A DNA stretch of 64,000 nucleotides, taken from Heliocidaris tuberculata (lineage: Eukaryota; Echinodermata; Echinoidea; Camarodonta; Echinometridae). Position 1 is the first letter of the stretch. Every line of letters begins with the position of its first letter. The position numbers and the translations under genes were made by a program. Location of the stretch: NCBI GenBank assembly GCA_025618425.1, contig CM046842.1, positions 30,059,581 to 30,123,580 of the forward strand, given 5' to 3'. A model generated the notes under the pieces. The model was not told where the DNA came from and searched no databases. It saw only the letters and a program-made list of their open reading frames with translations. Positions 1 to 13,469 of the stretch are shown piece after piece.

Positions 1-112
1 ATACAAAGGAAGAAGAAGAAATTACATGTACATCTATTACAGAGTAAAATCGGCACCCCCCCCCCCCCCCCCCCCAACCAAAACAAATACATGTAGATGG
101 AATCCTTCACAG

Positions 113-345
113 TATAATAATAATAATACTTGGATTTATATAGCGCCTTTTCCATAGGATACAAGGCGCTTGTCAATCAGTCTCTTTGACAGAGTTTTAC
201 AAGTAAGTTTTCATGTGTTTTTTGAAGATGTCTAGTGAAGCACTGTTTCTTAGAAATGATGGGAGATTGTTCCAGAGACGTATTCCACTGTGCTTATAAT
301 AGTATGCCCCCTACCAGTATATTTATACACACCCTTGTGTATACA
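113..345. mobile_element. Old SINE/LINE 3'-end-like repeat
   Basis: TAATAATAATACTTGGATTT and ATATAGCGCCTTTTCC, followed by a body with CTAGTGAAGCACTG and GTTCCAGAGACGTATTCCA, resemble the 3' ends of common marine-invertebrate retroelements. No coding capacity is visible. Confidence 0.4.
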
Positions 346-576
346 CTTGCAGGAAACAAGAGGCATAGTCCTTGCAGTGATTCATATCATTAATTGACAA
401 TGAGTGGATTAGAGGATAAGCTTATCCTAATCCCTACTAATCTATGGATTATCCTGAGGTGACAGACATGACAGAGTCCAATTTAACAAAAGAGCTTGTA
501 AAGTCATTCTACCAGGAAACTCCCATCTCCCTGATTCAACCAAAGCTCCAAATACATGTATGCTGGCATTTGTTAA

Positions 577-1020
577 CCCTTTCAAGACAATTAACCACAT
601 TTTGTGGTTTGGTTCAAATTCCTGGGCTCAATAACCTTTGATTCAGAGCTCTATAAGAAATACACCAGATGCATGAGTAGAAAGAGCACAAATTTCTGCA
701 CACACTACACATGTACATGTATATCCCTTTTTGTTACATGACCATACTGCGTTTGACACCAGGAATTTTTAAAACAAGAATAAGGTTTAAAACCATTAAA
801 TTGGCAACACAATGAGAGGTTCAAAATCATTGCTCTTTCTCAAAATTGGCAATTTTTTTAAACTTTTCGACAAAACTCCTAATATTGTTTTCAAAGAAAT
901 ATATGTAGCACCTTATTAGGACCACGTAGCAATACAAGTAAAATACTATTGTTGCCAATTTGAAGAAAAAAATGTGATCAATTGAGCCCTTAAATACATG
1001 TAATTCCTGTCCTGAAAAGG
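577..1020 (-). mobile_element. CCCTTTC MITE (TTAA target), copy 1
   Basis: This is a family of ~410-bp elements. Ends are CCCTTTCAGGACAGGAATTA and, as complement, CCCTTTCAAGACAATTG, flanked by TTAA on both sides, which suggests a piggyBac- or Kolobok-type target. This copy carries TACATGTA insertions at 721-ish and 995-1002 that other copies lack. Confidence 0.8.
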
Positions 1021-1444
1021 TTAAAACTCAAACTGTGAACATGGTACACTGTCAATAGTCTTACCATCTTCGTAAATGCCCAATTCTCAAGACTAAGTAA
1101 ATATTTACATGTATGTTTGAGGAAAAAAAATACAACACAGTACATGTACATCTACATGTACATGTTTAGAACAGTATAGAAATTGTACCCCCAGTGATTA
1201 CTACATGTACATGCAGGCATGAGATGAACCCAGTCCTGAATATGTTAAAAGTGTGTGTGATATCAAAGCTATGTCTACTAGGTGTCAACAAAAAAAAAAA
1301 AGGAAAAAGTGAATATCTTGTACAATAATATCAACAACAAAAAATACTCTTTGGAGAAAATAATTAGAAGCAAGTTGACCAACATCATAACATGTCCTCA
1401 TGACACCCTCTAAATATGAAATACATGTACATGTACATGTTACA

Positions 1445-1605
1445 TGTAATTATAATTTATAACCATAGTTAACAAAGGCACTCTGATATATGTTATTGTT
1501 GTGAAAGTGAAATATAGCAATACAAATTTATCACAGCAAATCTAGGGACTTTCACAGTATACTGCCCTCTTCATTGTTAACTATGGTTTATATAATTATG
1601 TAACA
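1445..1605. mobile_element. MITE ATAACCATAGTTAAC
   Basis: A ~150-bp element with inverted ends TTATAACCATAGTTAACA and TGTTAACTATGGTTTATA. A partial second copy at 1807-1916 shares GGCACTCTGAT, GTGAAAGTGAAATATAGC and GGGACTTTCACAGTATAC. Confidence 0.7.
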
Positions 1606-4600
1606 TGTACTTTCAACAGTTCAATTTAACTTTCAATGCATTTTTTCTTGAGCAAACTGGGCAAAGGTATATTGCATAGGAATAAACATTATATTGACGG
1701 CACAGGTTTCTGTATGAGGAAGAATTTTCAAGCCATTCTTAGCCTAAACAAAATGTTCAACAGTCAAATTTTTGGGCGGGATTTGCCGCCCACGGCATGG
1801 TAGGGGTTAACAAAGGCACTCTGATGTGTTACTGTTGTGAAAGTGAAATATAGCAATACAAATTTATGACAGCAAATCTAGGGACTTTCACAGTATACCG
1901 CCCTCTTCATTGGTGTTAGGGATCACCTAAAAAAGGTGAAATGATAACTTCTTCAAGGTGATGGTACAATGTAGCAGCAAGGGTAAGCCAAAATATTATA
2001 CAGTTCTTGCTCAACTTTTACTACAAGTACATTTGTACTCTCCTGTTTTTAGGCTTGTTGTGTTATTGTATTTCAATTTCTTTTGACTACAGTGTGAGTT
2101 TACAAGTAAGTGTAACAGTTTGGGGACTATGAGCAAATCCATTAAAATTATTTGGGGCATCAATAAAAACTAAGGAAAAGCTAACATCAGGTGAAATATT
2201 CTCTTAAAAACTTGTACATTTTCATGTACAATGTACATGGATTTCCCCTTTAGCATACTCATATTTTGCCTAAATCTTTCAAACAATATGCTTTTATATA
2301 CCTAGAGATAAAGATATACATGTACATGTAGATATTCAACTACATTATATGTACATGTACATGTGGGTTTACTCAGTATAAAGAAATAAGACATTTTGTA
2401 ATTACTGCAATTCTCTGCGACTGCACTAGTTGGTTTCTTTATTCATATTGCAAAAGATATTTGCTCTGCAAACAACTTGAAGACAAATGAAAGCCAACAA
2501 ACGTCTGCTACACTTGAAATGTAATACATGTAGTCAACATAATAATAAATGTACATGTATATACAGAAAATAGTACTTTATATCACTTTGCTACAGTGTA
2601 AATAGCAAAATACATGTACTTGTAAACAAAGATGCAACAGCTCATTGAGCCTTATCTATGCAAAATATGTCAAATTTATCATCCATAACCACCCCCACCT
2701 TCAGTCAGAGCAGATTTGCTATATAGCCATGAAATATGTATTGACTATACAATAGTCAAAGGGATTATTGACTACATGTATACAATAGTTCAAAGGATTA
2801 TTCTAGGTTGGTGTCATGCTCAATAAGTCACAAAGAAATAATTCTTTTGTTACTGTATTTTTTTCTTCACCGAATTCTCAGGAATCTGGTTTTAAGAAAT
2901 ACCAGCAGATACAAAATCATAGTAGACCTCCATGCAGGGTTCTCTCCAGTGCATAACACCCTTGACACTACATGTACAGTGTACCAAGCGGGGGGGACTT
3001 CAGAAAAACTTGCCTAGGGTAAATTCTCCCACCCCCAGACAAGGGTACCGGCAGTGGTAATGAATATCATAACAGGTACATGTATATTAGTGCATACTTT
3101 CAACCTCTTAATTTGTTTTGGTCCTCCCAAACCACCACATGTACATGTATGTAGGTCATTCAAGTTTGACCAATAATTGATGCATACTTTCAACATTAAA
3201 AATGGTTTTGGCAGTCTCAAAAATTGTATCTTTAGAAAATTCTTAACACTTGAACATTGCCATCATTAATTGGGTAGTAAAATTTTGCTGTGTACATAGC
3301 AGATGGGCTCAAAATACAAGTGCAAACACAAACAAGTATGCATTTCAAGAAAAACGTACTGTATTCCAAATTTATGACCATTCTTCAGACTACATACATG
3401 TACACAAACATTTCAGTCAGTACATGTACAGTGTCCAAATTGTTCACAGCAATATTACTTCAGAATCAAAACTAAACAGTTTATGAATTTAACCAAATTT
3501 GTGGTGGCAACCTCTTGAGTTAAAGGTACACATCAATTTGTCATGCCGCCAGCAGAAAGACTTAAGCGTGTTGCGCCATTCTCCTAAACACTGACATGCA
3601 CTATTGTATCAAGCAGCACATTTATATGTACATGTATGTACATGTAGGTCGTTAGCATTAAAATACTATGTGCTAATACATGTAGTTGATACAAAACTAC
3701 TCAAATTATTAGTACTGTGCATATATACATGTACATGTAGATGTACGTGTAGTTACCATCCATTTTCACCTTTTTTATCAATCAGTCTACAAAGAGAGAA
3801 ATCCCTGTCATGTTTTTAAAATGGTATACATGTACATGTACACAGCAATCAAAATCAGAAGCCAGTTAGCAGAAATTTGCTCCATGGCATGCACTAACGA
3901 CCTTCAGCAAGTGGCAAAATGAATTCATTGTTTACAGGCTATAGGGTTAATAATGACCGTTTTGTTCATGGAAATTTATTTTGGGTGTGATATATTAAAA
4001 GTCAGATTTCATTGCACTTTATAAAGGATTTTTTTCTACATGTAGAATAACACCTGATTTGTTTGATATCTTCTAAGAGATTATATATTACATGTATTCT
4101 TCATAAAATCACCATTGATGATAAGATTCTATATTTTTTTCTTTAAATTGTGTAAAATTACAATTATTGATTACTGGTTAATATCAGATACATGTATATA
4201 ATATTGATACACTATACATGTAGGCCTATATGTTATCGCCTTTATGGTTATCGTTATCATTAATTGCTTTATCGTCGTTTTTGTTCTCGTTAATACTTGT
4301 TCTTTGTTTTTGTATATATGTTAATGTATTTTGTCACCCTGCCTCTTGCCAGGTGAGGAGGAAATATTCCTCATCTTCTAGCAGAGGACCTGGTTATATC
4401 AATGTAACTTCTTTGATTTTCTTTAACTGAAATAAAGATGAATTATATATATATATTTTTTTATTTTTGTTTTCCAGAGGAGCTTTCCATCCAAATCTAA
4501 TTCGCTCACCAATCTCCAGGATGTTTTTGTTTCACTACTGGGAATGAAAACACTGCAATGAAGTCGTTTCAATTTAATCCTACCGCTGTGAAAAAAAACC

Positions 4601-4744
4601 ACAGGAAATATGGATCATTTAGGTGGTATTTCTGGATAATTGTTGACTACTAAAGCATCATCCTCAAACTGACCATCAAACAACCAACAGCAATGACCAA
4701 TTTAAGTCCAGGTTACACCTCATTACACCTACATTGTTAGGGAT

Positions 4745-5265
4745 TAAAGGGGAAGTCCACACTGAGATCAACTTGGTTTTAGAAGAAGCAGAATAATTAA
4801 AGAAACAAATCAATGAAAGAATGATCAAACTCCTATAAGAAAATTATAAAATAAGAAAGTTATGAATTTATGTAGTTGTAATCAATCAAACACAAATTGG
4901 CAACTCCGTAACGTATCTTGCGAGCTCATCTCTGATTTGCCCTGTACTGAAAAAAAAATCGTAAATTTCTGTTTTCTCTAAAGAAAATATTTTCATTATA
5001 CGTGCACTCTAAAGACTAGAATAGATAATCATTTCACTTATGCTTTTACACAAAACCTGTATGATACAATTCTAATCCTTCATCACAAAGAAAGAAAATT
5101 AAAATTTATGAATTTTTGTGTATGGAGCAATGGGAGAGGAGCTTGCAAGATACATGTCACGTAGTTGACAGTTTGTGTTTGATTGATTACAACTTCAAAA
5201 ATTCATAATTTTCTTATAATTTCTTATCGGACTTTGCTCAAACTTTCATTGATAGGCCTGTAGAA
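4745..5265. mobile_element. Old inverted-repeat element
   Basis: AGTTGTAATCAATCAAACAC at about 4870 is mirrored by GTGTTTGATTGATTACAAC at about 5175. The arms also share CTTGCGAGCTC/GAGCTTGCAAG and the AAAATTAT/ATAATTTT stretches. It begins after AAAGGGGAAGTCCACAC. Confidence 0.6.
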
Positions 5266-6179
5266 AATAAAGTATTTAATTGAAGAGAGCTATTTTATAT
5301 TTCATTGTGAAGGGCATCACTGAAGGAGTTGAAATTTGATGAAATTTGGTTGCCAAGGGCGCCTACTAAAATTATACTCCATAATATATTCAATGCCACT
5401 GATGGACAAAATGCCTAAGTACTCATAACCGATCAGGCTCTTACACAATATGATTCTTTGTTTCTACAAATTTGTCCTCTTCATTTTAATGGCTGTACAT
5501 GTATAAAGGCATCACTCCTTGTTTCATTGCAGAAGTCATCCCATACAGTACTTCTGCAATTGGTTTTCTTACATGATCACTGAAGATCAACATCATTGAT
5601 CGACACACAAAACACTTGCAGACACATTACCTATTGAAATCTGATCTTAATAGGAGGAGCAACTCTTGTCTTGGCATTCCAATTTCCAGTAATCGTTCAG
5701 CTGTGAACAATTGTCAGATTGATTTGTTTGCGAGAGAAAATCAATATGGCAAACAGCCTGCTTGAGAAAGGGAATACATGTATTTCTTTTGTACAAAAAG
5801 TATGCACTGGTATTTTTCAGTGGAAATTTATGAAGCCTACATGTACATGTACATGTACATGATGCAAAGTAATAGGTCTAATAACGATAAACTGATAAAG
5901 ATTATATGTACATGTAGATCTTGACAGGTCAATGGCCTCTGCTACCCTCTCAAATCGATGTCATCACTTGCCATTACAATATATATATTTCTCTTGTATC
6001 ATTTACATGTACACAAGTATGTATTTTTCATATAGGCTACAATATATTCTTGTTTTGTTGTTTATCCCCTTGTTATGATATTTATCTCTGAAATCATACA
6101 TTGTTTTATATACTTTTCAAGAGATGATAATAAAATAAAATAAATTATCATTACCATCGCTTTATTTTATCGATTATCA

Positions 6180-6350
6180 ACACAGTGCATATCAAGGAAT
6201 GTCTGGGTCAAGTGCCAGGATGGCAAGTGTCATTATTAGTGTCTTGCAGGCAGGGACTTGAACCCTACATGTCCATGTACCTTGTGATTCACAGCCCGAT
6301 AACTTATCCACTGACCATAGCACCTCTAAGTATTGCTGCATAACATGTAG
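6180..6350 (-). mobile_element. tRNA-derived SINE head, minus strand
   Basis: On the minus strand, GGTGCTATGGTCAGTGGATA (A box region) is followed by GGGTTCAAGTCCC (B box). This matches the head of the SINE at 24531. It includes two ACATG-type insertions relative to that copy. Confidence 0.7.
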
Positions 6351-6589
6351 TCTAGTATAGATCTACATGTACATACATCTTGAAAGATTGTACAGTACAT
6401 GTATGTAATCTTCTGTCACCAAGGAATTCAGAGTCAGATTCAGATTCAATTCAAATTTATTTTCATTCTCCATAAAAAAACCTACACTGTACACTAAGGC
6501 GACATGTAAACCATACAAATTAAAGACAAAATAAAAAATTATGGGAATGAGGGGTCAACAAGAAATAGCAAATTAAAATAGCCTTTTAA

Positions 6590-7000
6590 CCCTTTCAGGA
6601 TAGGAATTATTTCAGGGCTAAATTGTTCACATTTTGTTCTTCAAATTGGCAACAATAATATTTTTCTTTTAGTAAGTACTACAAGATTGTAATAAGGGGT
6701 AATGTCTTTGAAAACAATATACATGGTTAAAAGAATTGGCAAAAAGTTGAAAAAATTGCCAATTTTGATAAAAACAATGATTTTGAACCTCTCAATGTGT
6801 TGCCAATTTAAGGATTTTAAATCTTATTCTCCTTTTTAAAATTCCTGGGATCAAACGCAATATTCTGATATAACAAAAATGGACACAGTGTGTGCAGAAA
6901 TTTTTGCTCTTTCTACTCATGTATCTGGTATATTTTTCAGGGCTCTGAATCAAAAGTTATTGAACAAAACCACAAAATGTGGTCAATTGTCTCCAAAGGG
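6590..7000 (+). mobile_element. CCCTTTC MITE, copy 2
   Basis: A complete copy flanked by TTAA at both ends. It shares GTTCTTCAAATTGGCAACAA, GTCTTTGAAAACAATATAC, CTCTCAATGTGTTGCCAATT and the end CACAAAATGTGGTCAATTGT with the other copies. No coding capacity. Confidence 0.85.
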
Positions 7001-10000
7001 TTAATACACTGACCCCCAAAATTAGAAAAATAAATACATACTACCATACATGTATAACAAAACAAGCAAACAAACAAAATAGAGAGATGAACGTGCAAGT
7101 ATATCAAGTATTGTTTATGAGATGTGATTTATATGAACCAAAGGGCAATTGCTCTCTGTTTTGTATTAAAATGCCCAACCCACAGATGGAGGTTTAAGGT
7201 TGAATGGTGTATTTTGATACCTGTGGTTTTAGGAATGACAGACAATACGATAGGCGCAGATACACTGCGTGTAGGCCTACATGTGTATGAGGCAATATTT
7301 TACTGTTCAAAGAGCTAGTCACATATCACTGAGTGATAACAATGAAGATTAGATCTAACGGTAGGTCTATAGCAAAATTGGTCTAGAACCTACATGTACT
7401 GTACATGTGTATACATAACTATAAAAGATATTGGATAGATCGGTGTACACCGAAAAATCAGTCTGTTTTGTTCGGGGATATGCTCTGGCACTGAGACTAC
7501 ATACATGTACGTCTGGCTTCGAGGAGAGCCTCAAAAGTAAAAAAATGTATAAAACTCCAAAGTTCAAAAAGACAGATTTTTCTGTCAAATCCAGTTTCAC
7601 TTCAGCTCTGACTTCTTTGGATCCAATAACTTTTCTACTTACAGAGTGCGATAACCCCACTCACACTTACATGTACACATGTATGCAAGGTTATTTCAAA
7701 TAACTTCACACAATGGACCTCTGTACCTCTAAAATTGCTTCCCATATAGCATCTATAGGCGAGTGTGCATTCTTTACCTTAAGAGGTAGGTCAGTAGTCT
7801 ACATGTATGTTTCAAAGGAGCATGATCGCTGGCCCCAAAAAACAGCCTGAAAATTTCACTTGATCAAGCCCAAAATGTATTGAAGAAATTGTCAGGAAAT
7901 CATCCTAAAATGGAAAATGAAGTATTTTAAGTAAGAGGTCAACCACAATGGAATTTGACACAGCCCCACATATATATGATTGGATGGTTCCGTGAGTGGG
8001 TCTAGAACTTTTGGATATCGGTATTGATCATCGATTTATGCGAGATCTAATAAAAAATAATTAATGGGCCTTCAAGTTCAACACTGATTTCATTGGATCA
8101 AATACCTTTTCTATTACATCCACAAAAACTCACTTCCCCAATGGCCGAGTGAAAAGGGGCAATAATAAAAAGTTGTCACTCACTGACTCAGATGGGAAAC
8201 TGAATTTCACTTGCTCTCTCGCTCCCTCTCTCTTACTACTTAATAGAAACTCCTCGACAAATATATCCCCTGTTCAAAATCGTCACTACATGTCCATGCC
8301 ACTGTAACTGATTTAAATTGGTGCTGACAGGGACAATGAGATTGGCCTCTTTCTCTCCCCCACTCCACGACACGTCGCAATACCCTGATACTCTGGCAGC
8401 GACACAGCTACCACACCGCTACTGTTCAATTCATCGGCACTACAAATAATGATCATACATCACACATACGAACACAACAAAGTTTTAAAACTTTCAGCAA
8501 AACATCATTAAAACTTGACAACACCCGATTCATTCAAATCTCTCACGGCGACAAGCAGATCTACGGAATTCGGATAATCATAAGAGGTTTTCCAAACGTT
8601 ACCATGGTTATTTGGGTGTATATCCTAGCGGGAATTCCAAACCGGATGATAACTTTTCCAGGGCAGCAGCCGAAAGATTAAAGATGTGTCAGAAAAGTTG
8701 GACGTGGGTGGTACGTACGTGCGTGCAGATGCGGTATATGTGTGTAACGTACTATTGGAAGTGTACACGCCTACTCCATACCAATCATCAATGGGCGATT
8801 TTCGCGGGGCTTTGATTCCAGTTTCGCGAGAGCTATACACAGTACAGGTACCGGATTAGGGATCGCCTCAACAAAGTTTTCCCACGCTCAAGGGCATGCA
8901 TGACATACAGTACTTTAAAATATTTATTTAGGCCTATCTATTTCATTAAGTTCGAGTATGTTTTGTTTGGAAAACGAGATATATATAACTCTAATCAGTA
9001 ATAAGGCTGTGGACTGATCAGCGAAAAACTGTGGAAAAATTATTCAAGATTACACCCGAAGATTATTCCACTGAATTTGAATTGAATCCATATATAGGAT
9101 ATAAGGTTGTAATTCGTTCTTGTTATCATAAGTTATCTTTTGTTTGCTTTATATTTTTTATCAAATCGCTTTTTCTACCATTTACATAAATCGATTCGAT
9201 ATATGAATTAGGACAGTGGAAATATGCTTTTTAACTAATAAAATCATGGCTATCATGTGCGCTATCTGCTATGGATCTAAAACGTTACTTTCATTGTTTT
9301 GTTTGAGTATCAGTGTTGGAGAAATAAAACAGGCGAACATACAATCATTTGGTAAGTGGATATTGGGTAACTGATTAAAGAACGAAATAGGCCATTTTCA
9401 CTGTTACTCGATCGTATAACTCCTTGGTATAGCCAAGTTCGACTTTATGCTAGGTTACTGTATAGTCTATCCGATCTTGTATAAAATTCTACGCCTATAG
9501 CTCGTAGCAATATTAAGAGGCTTTACAAAGCAGTCGACTTAAAACTCACCTTATGCTTAATGCCGCAGATAATTTTCCTTGTTCAAAGTTCAACTTTTAA
9601 TTCCCTTATGTAATATGTTTGCATGTCAATTTCTTTTGGAGCATTTAATTGGAATTTATTTTGTAGGCGCCTTGAGCATCTCTAGAGATGGACAATTATA
9701 TGGGGGCTGTATATATTGTCATTATATGATCACCATTATCATTTGTATACTATATACTCCATATAATATCGCTCGTGAAATAAAATCGGTCGATTCTGGA
9801 CCAATGTTACATGACTATACTCAGTATTGCATGTTTATAGGCACCACAAGATACATTGTAAATACATCGACGGAAAATAAACAAACATCTCGAATTTTTT
9901 GTCATATACTCCACAGTAATAGGAAGGTAAACAACATGGAGTGTTTATTCTAGGTTTTATTGTGAGGGGAAAGGTTAACAATAGACATCACCAATCCAAC

Positions 10001-10994
10001 AATAGTACAACCAGCAATAAATACAACCTTAATCCAAAGTCAACGTCGCGTAGCCCTTTATTTTCCTACTTCTGTTTGGGTTATTAAATGCCTCGTGTCG
10101 TAAAAAAAAAGAACAAAATTGTGTGTGGGGGGGGGGGTCCCTTTTTGATAAAAAGAAATCAGAAATATAGGCATTAGCAGATCCAAGATTTTCTTGCAGG
10201 GTTGGATGGGTGGGGGTATAGTTCCGTTGAATCTCTGACAGGCAAAAAGAAGAAGTAATTAAATAAATGAAAAGGCCTTCAAAATTTTCCCGGTGGCGTA
10301 TATAGTCCAAAATTTCGCCGGAACACTCAAACATATACCCCCCCCCCCCTTCCTGGGAAACACCAAGCGGTGGTGAAAACAAGGGCAGAGGTTGATGCTC
10401 ATGTGCCCCCACTCCCAACTTCCTCCAGAAATAAGAAAGTGCCCCACCTTCAACAAAAAGTGCCCCTCCTGCGATATAATCAGTGCCCCTGATGATCTTT
10501 CCTAATATATTTCTTTGTTTTGTCAGTCTTATGGCCTGTCGCTCTAAAATGATCAAGACATAGCGGTGGCTTTTTAATCAGTTTCAACATTACTTTATTC
10601 ATTATTTAATGAAACCCTGATACATTTTAGTCATTTTAGTCAAGTAACACACAGCGTATAAGCAAAATTTAATTCTATTTATTTACATTTCAAAATTTAA
10701 AATAAAAATCATTGACAAAGTAGGCAACATGGCTGCCAACTATATCTCTCAGTCTCTCTTTATTTTTTATTTTTTATGTTCTAGCTCGCTCGCTTCGCTC
10801 ACTCGCAAAGAGCTACATAATTTATACAAGTCAAATTTTTTAACGAAAACTATAAACACGGTGTAAGTCATAAATAAAGGATAATGCATTCAATAATACA
10901 AAAGGTCTGTGTCTCTTTAAATAAATCTTTGTGGCATATATGCAGTTTTACCCAATTCCCCCATCAAGTTTGGGTAGGTGCCCCCTTTTCACAG

Positions 10995-11224
10995 AAGAAG
11001 AACATGAAGAAGAAGAAGAAGAAGAAGAAGAAGAAGAAGAAGAAGAAGAAGAAGAAGAAGAAGAAGAAGAAGAAGAAGAAGAAGAAGAAGAAGAAGAAGA
11101 AGAAGAAGAAGAAGAAGAAGAAGAAGAAGAAGAAGAAGAAGAAGAAGAAGAAGAAGAAGAAGAAGAAGAAGAAGAAGAAGAAGAAGAAGAAGAAGAAGAA
11201 GAAGAATTAAGAAGAAGAATATAA
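10995..11224. repeat. Pure GAA/TTC trinucleotide tract
   Basis: Roughly 200 bp of uninterrupted GAA repeats (more than 60 units, about 11005-11205), with a short degenerate tail. The glutamate, lysine, serine and leucine-run reading frames here are artefacts. No gene could be recognised around it. Confidence 0.95.
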
Positions 11225-12164
11225 TGAAGAGGAGGAGGAGGAACAAATAACAATTCCATGCAGAATGATGTAGGGTTCACTTCCGATAGATTCTCACCCC
11301 CCCCCCCCCCCAGGCGCGCCGGAAGCAGTTTGGGATGGGGGAGGGGGGCAAACATTCAAGGGGGCTCACCACCTTTCAAGGGCTCATGTCTTCTCACCCC
11401 TAAAAAAACACACACGCTTTCCCACCCTCTCACAACAATACAGATCCTACTGCTAAATCAAAATTTTACTCAAAATTTCTCTGACAAGCATTTTTGGGGT
11501 GTATTTTACTCGAAAATTCTCTGACAAGCAAAAAAAAAAAAAAACACCAAAATTATGCTAAAATTATGCTAAATTTTGTCAAATTGTGCTAAAAGCGGTC
11601 AAAATTCTGCCAGAAAGCAGAATTTTGCCCACTCTGGCAACCTTGCGTCTAATACAAAACCTCCACTACGTTAAAGTTTAAAGTTTGAATGCTTTATCTG
11701 TCTTCAGTGATCTCCATGAATACGAAAAATGAATACAAAGGCTTACAATTACGTAATAAAGCAATCAAGCTTTTAATATACACACGATTTTTACTCCTTT
11801 ACTTTATTTATAGGAGCATACAGATTAACAACATCTTTGAAGGTTTGGGCCAAACATTGAAATATAAATAAACCTCACAATATTTGGCAAATCTATATTT
11901 TTCAATGAAAAAAACATTTTGGAAAAAGGCCTAAGGTAAAGTTTTCATGATTCTGAAATCCTTCTCTCAGAAAGTTCAAAAACCCACACAGTGATGAAAA
12001 GTGGAATATGATTTGATAATCATAACAATCGTATTTATGATTTTTCCCGAAGATACAATCATAGTCATTAACCTTGCTTTAGCCGCGCTACGTTGATTAA
12101 GCCCTCAGGCAATCCTGAAGAGGTTTATTCCTGCCAATTAAGTACTCCTTTATTTCACCTGGAT

Positions 12165-12335
12165 GGATACTGGCAAAATTATGTAGGTTAATGTCTTGCC
12201 AAAGAAAGTTATAGTGCCGTGGCAGGGATTCGAATCCCGCACCGTGACCATGTGGCCAGCAAATGAGCTGACATGTGTGTTTGCTTCGGAAAATATGACA
12301 ATTTGTGTAAAATGACCGTGGGCGTGTCTTCAACC
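12165..12335 (-). mobile_element. tRNA-derived SINE fragment, minus strand
   Basis: The B box GGGATTCGAATCCC and the body motif AATGTCTTGCCAAAG in reverse orientation mark a truncated SINE. A related shorter fragment (GTCTTGCCAAAGGACG) follows at about 12978-13060. Confidence 0.65.
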
Positions 12336-13469
12336 ACGGTACATACCAATCAGCGGTGAGGAATAGCTGAACTCTATCTGACCTCCAGCTCTACATACAT
12401 CCCGGTGTATGTTGATTGCAAGCTGTGTGTTGGTCAGTGGTCAGTGGCAGTGCCATAGTGTGTACTGCGTGTAATACACACACACACACACACACTGACC
12501 TTATGTCAGAGGTGTCACTCAGAAATGTCAGCAGCCAAAGTGCAAATCCTTTCCAGCCGTTGGGTATAACTGAAAATAACGTGATATACACTTCAAACGG
12601 TTTATTATGATAAGACAACCTGCAAAGAGCCTATAGGGGTTAGAATGGGGCGGGGAGTGCCGTTTTTGCTCACATTTCTAGCGACCAGCCGTTTTTTAAT
12701 CAGTTCAGTAGCTGTACTGTACATGCGTAGGCTTGTATCATGATCCTGAGACTTGTACAACGTCTATGAATGTGGTATCGGGGGAAGGTCGCTTAACTTT
12801 CGGCAGTTCGGGCAGTTCGGTCAACTTCGTATGATCTAATTTTATGGCCTTCAGTCCGATGCAAACACACATGGGATCCCAATTGCTAGTCCCTTTAAGT
12901 GGATACTGCATGAGTAGACCTATATGAACTTCACATGGGTGTGGAGTAGACCTATAGTGTGGAGAATAGCAAACGTATATGTCTTGCCAAAGGACGTTAC
13001 TGCCATGGAACCTCGCCCATGGTCTGGTGACTTACCACGACACCTCTATATATTGAATATACTGGATCAACGAAATTCCTTTCGCTATCATCGTAAAAAG
13101 ACGATGACCGCGCGGTCATTGAACCCCCTGTAATGTTTGGTATGTCAGGAATGCACTAATTAACGCTTCACCGCGAAGATTGTTTTCGCTGATATGAACC
13201 GAAAGAGGCTAGACGATTTAACGCCTTGACTTGAAAGATGTATTTTCTGGAGGCACGCGTTTTGCCGGAGGATGATAATCCGCACGTTTATAATTCGGAA
13301 CATTTTGTTGGCGCATTATTCCGAAGGCTGGTCGTTTATCCTAAATGTCCAATACCAATATTGCTCCTGCGACAATCGCTCAGGGCTTTATTTAGTCCTA
13401 GATATAGGGATAGAGTTAGTGTTGCAGTCGGGATTTAGGTTAAGTTTATTGGGTTAGGGTTAAGTAACA

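Larger units (their letters stand above)
1..9950. other. Gene-free region rich in TACATGTA
   Basis: No protein-coding exon is recognisable here on either strand; the longest open frames (under 130 codons) have no protein-like composition. Apart from the repeats listed, the striking content up to about 7.9 kb is dozens of TACATGTA palindromes, often in tandem as (ACATGT)n. From 8.2 to 8.9 kb the base composition is more balanced and repeats thin out, but no exon can be defended. Confidence 0.6.

Noticed and set aside
10029..10556. 175-codon minus-strand frame
   Set aside because: Composition follows G/C runs and AAAGTGCCCC repeats; no domain recognisable and no start context or conservation evidence.
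10884..11355. Poly-Lys, poly-Glu, poly-Ser and poly-Leu frames
   Set aside because: All are translations of the GAA/TTC tract.
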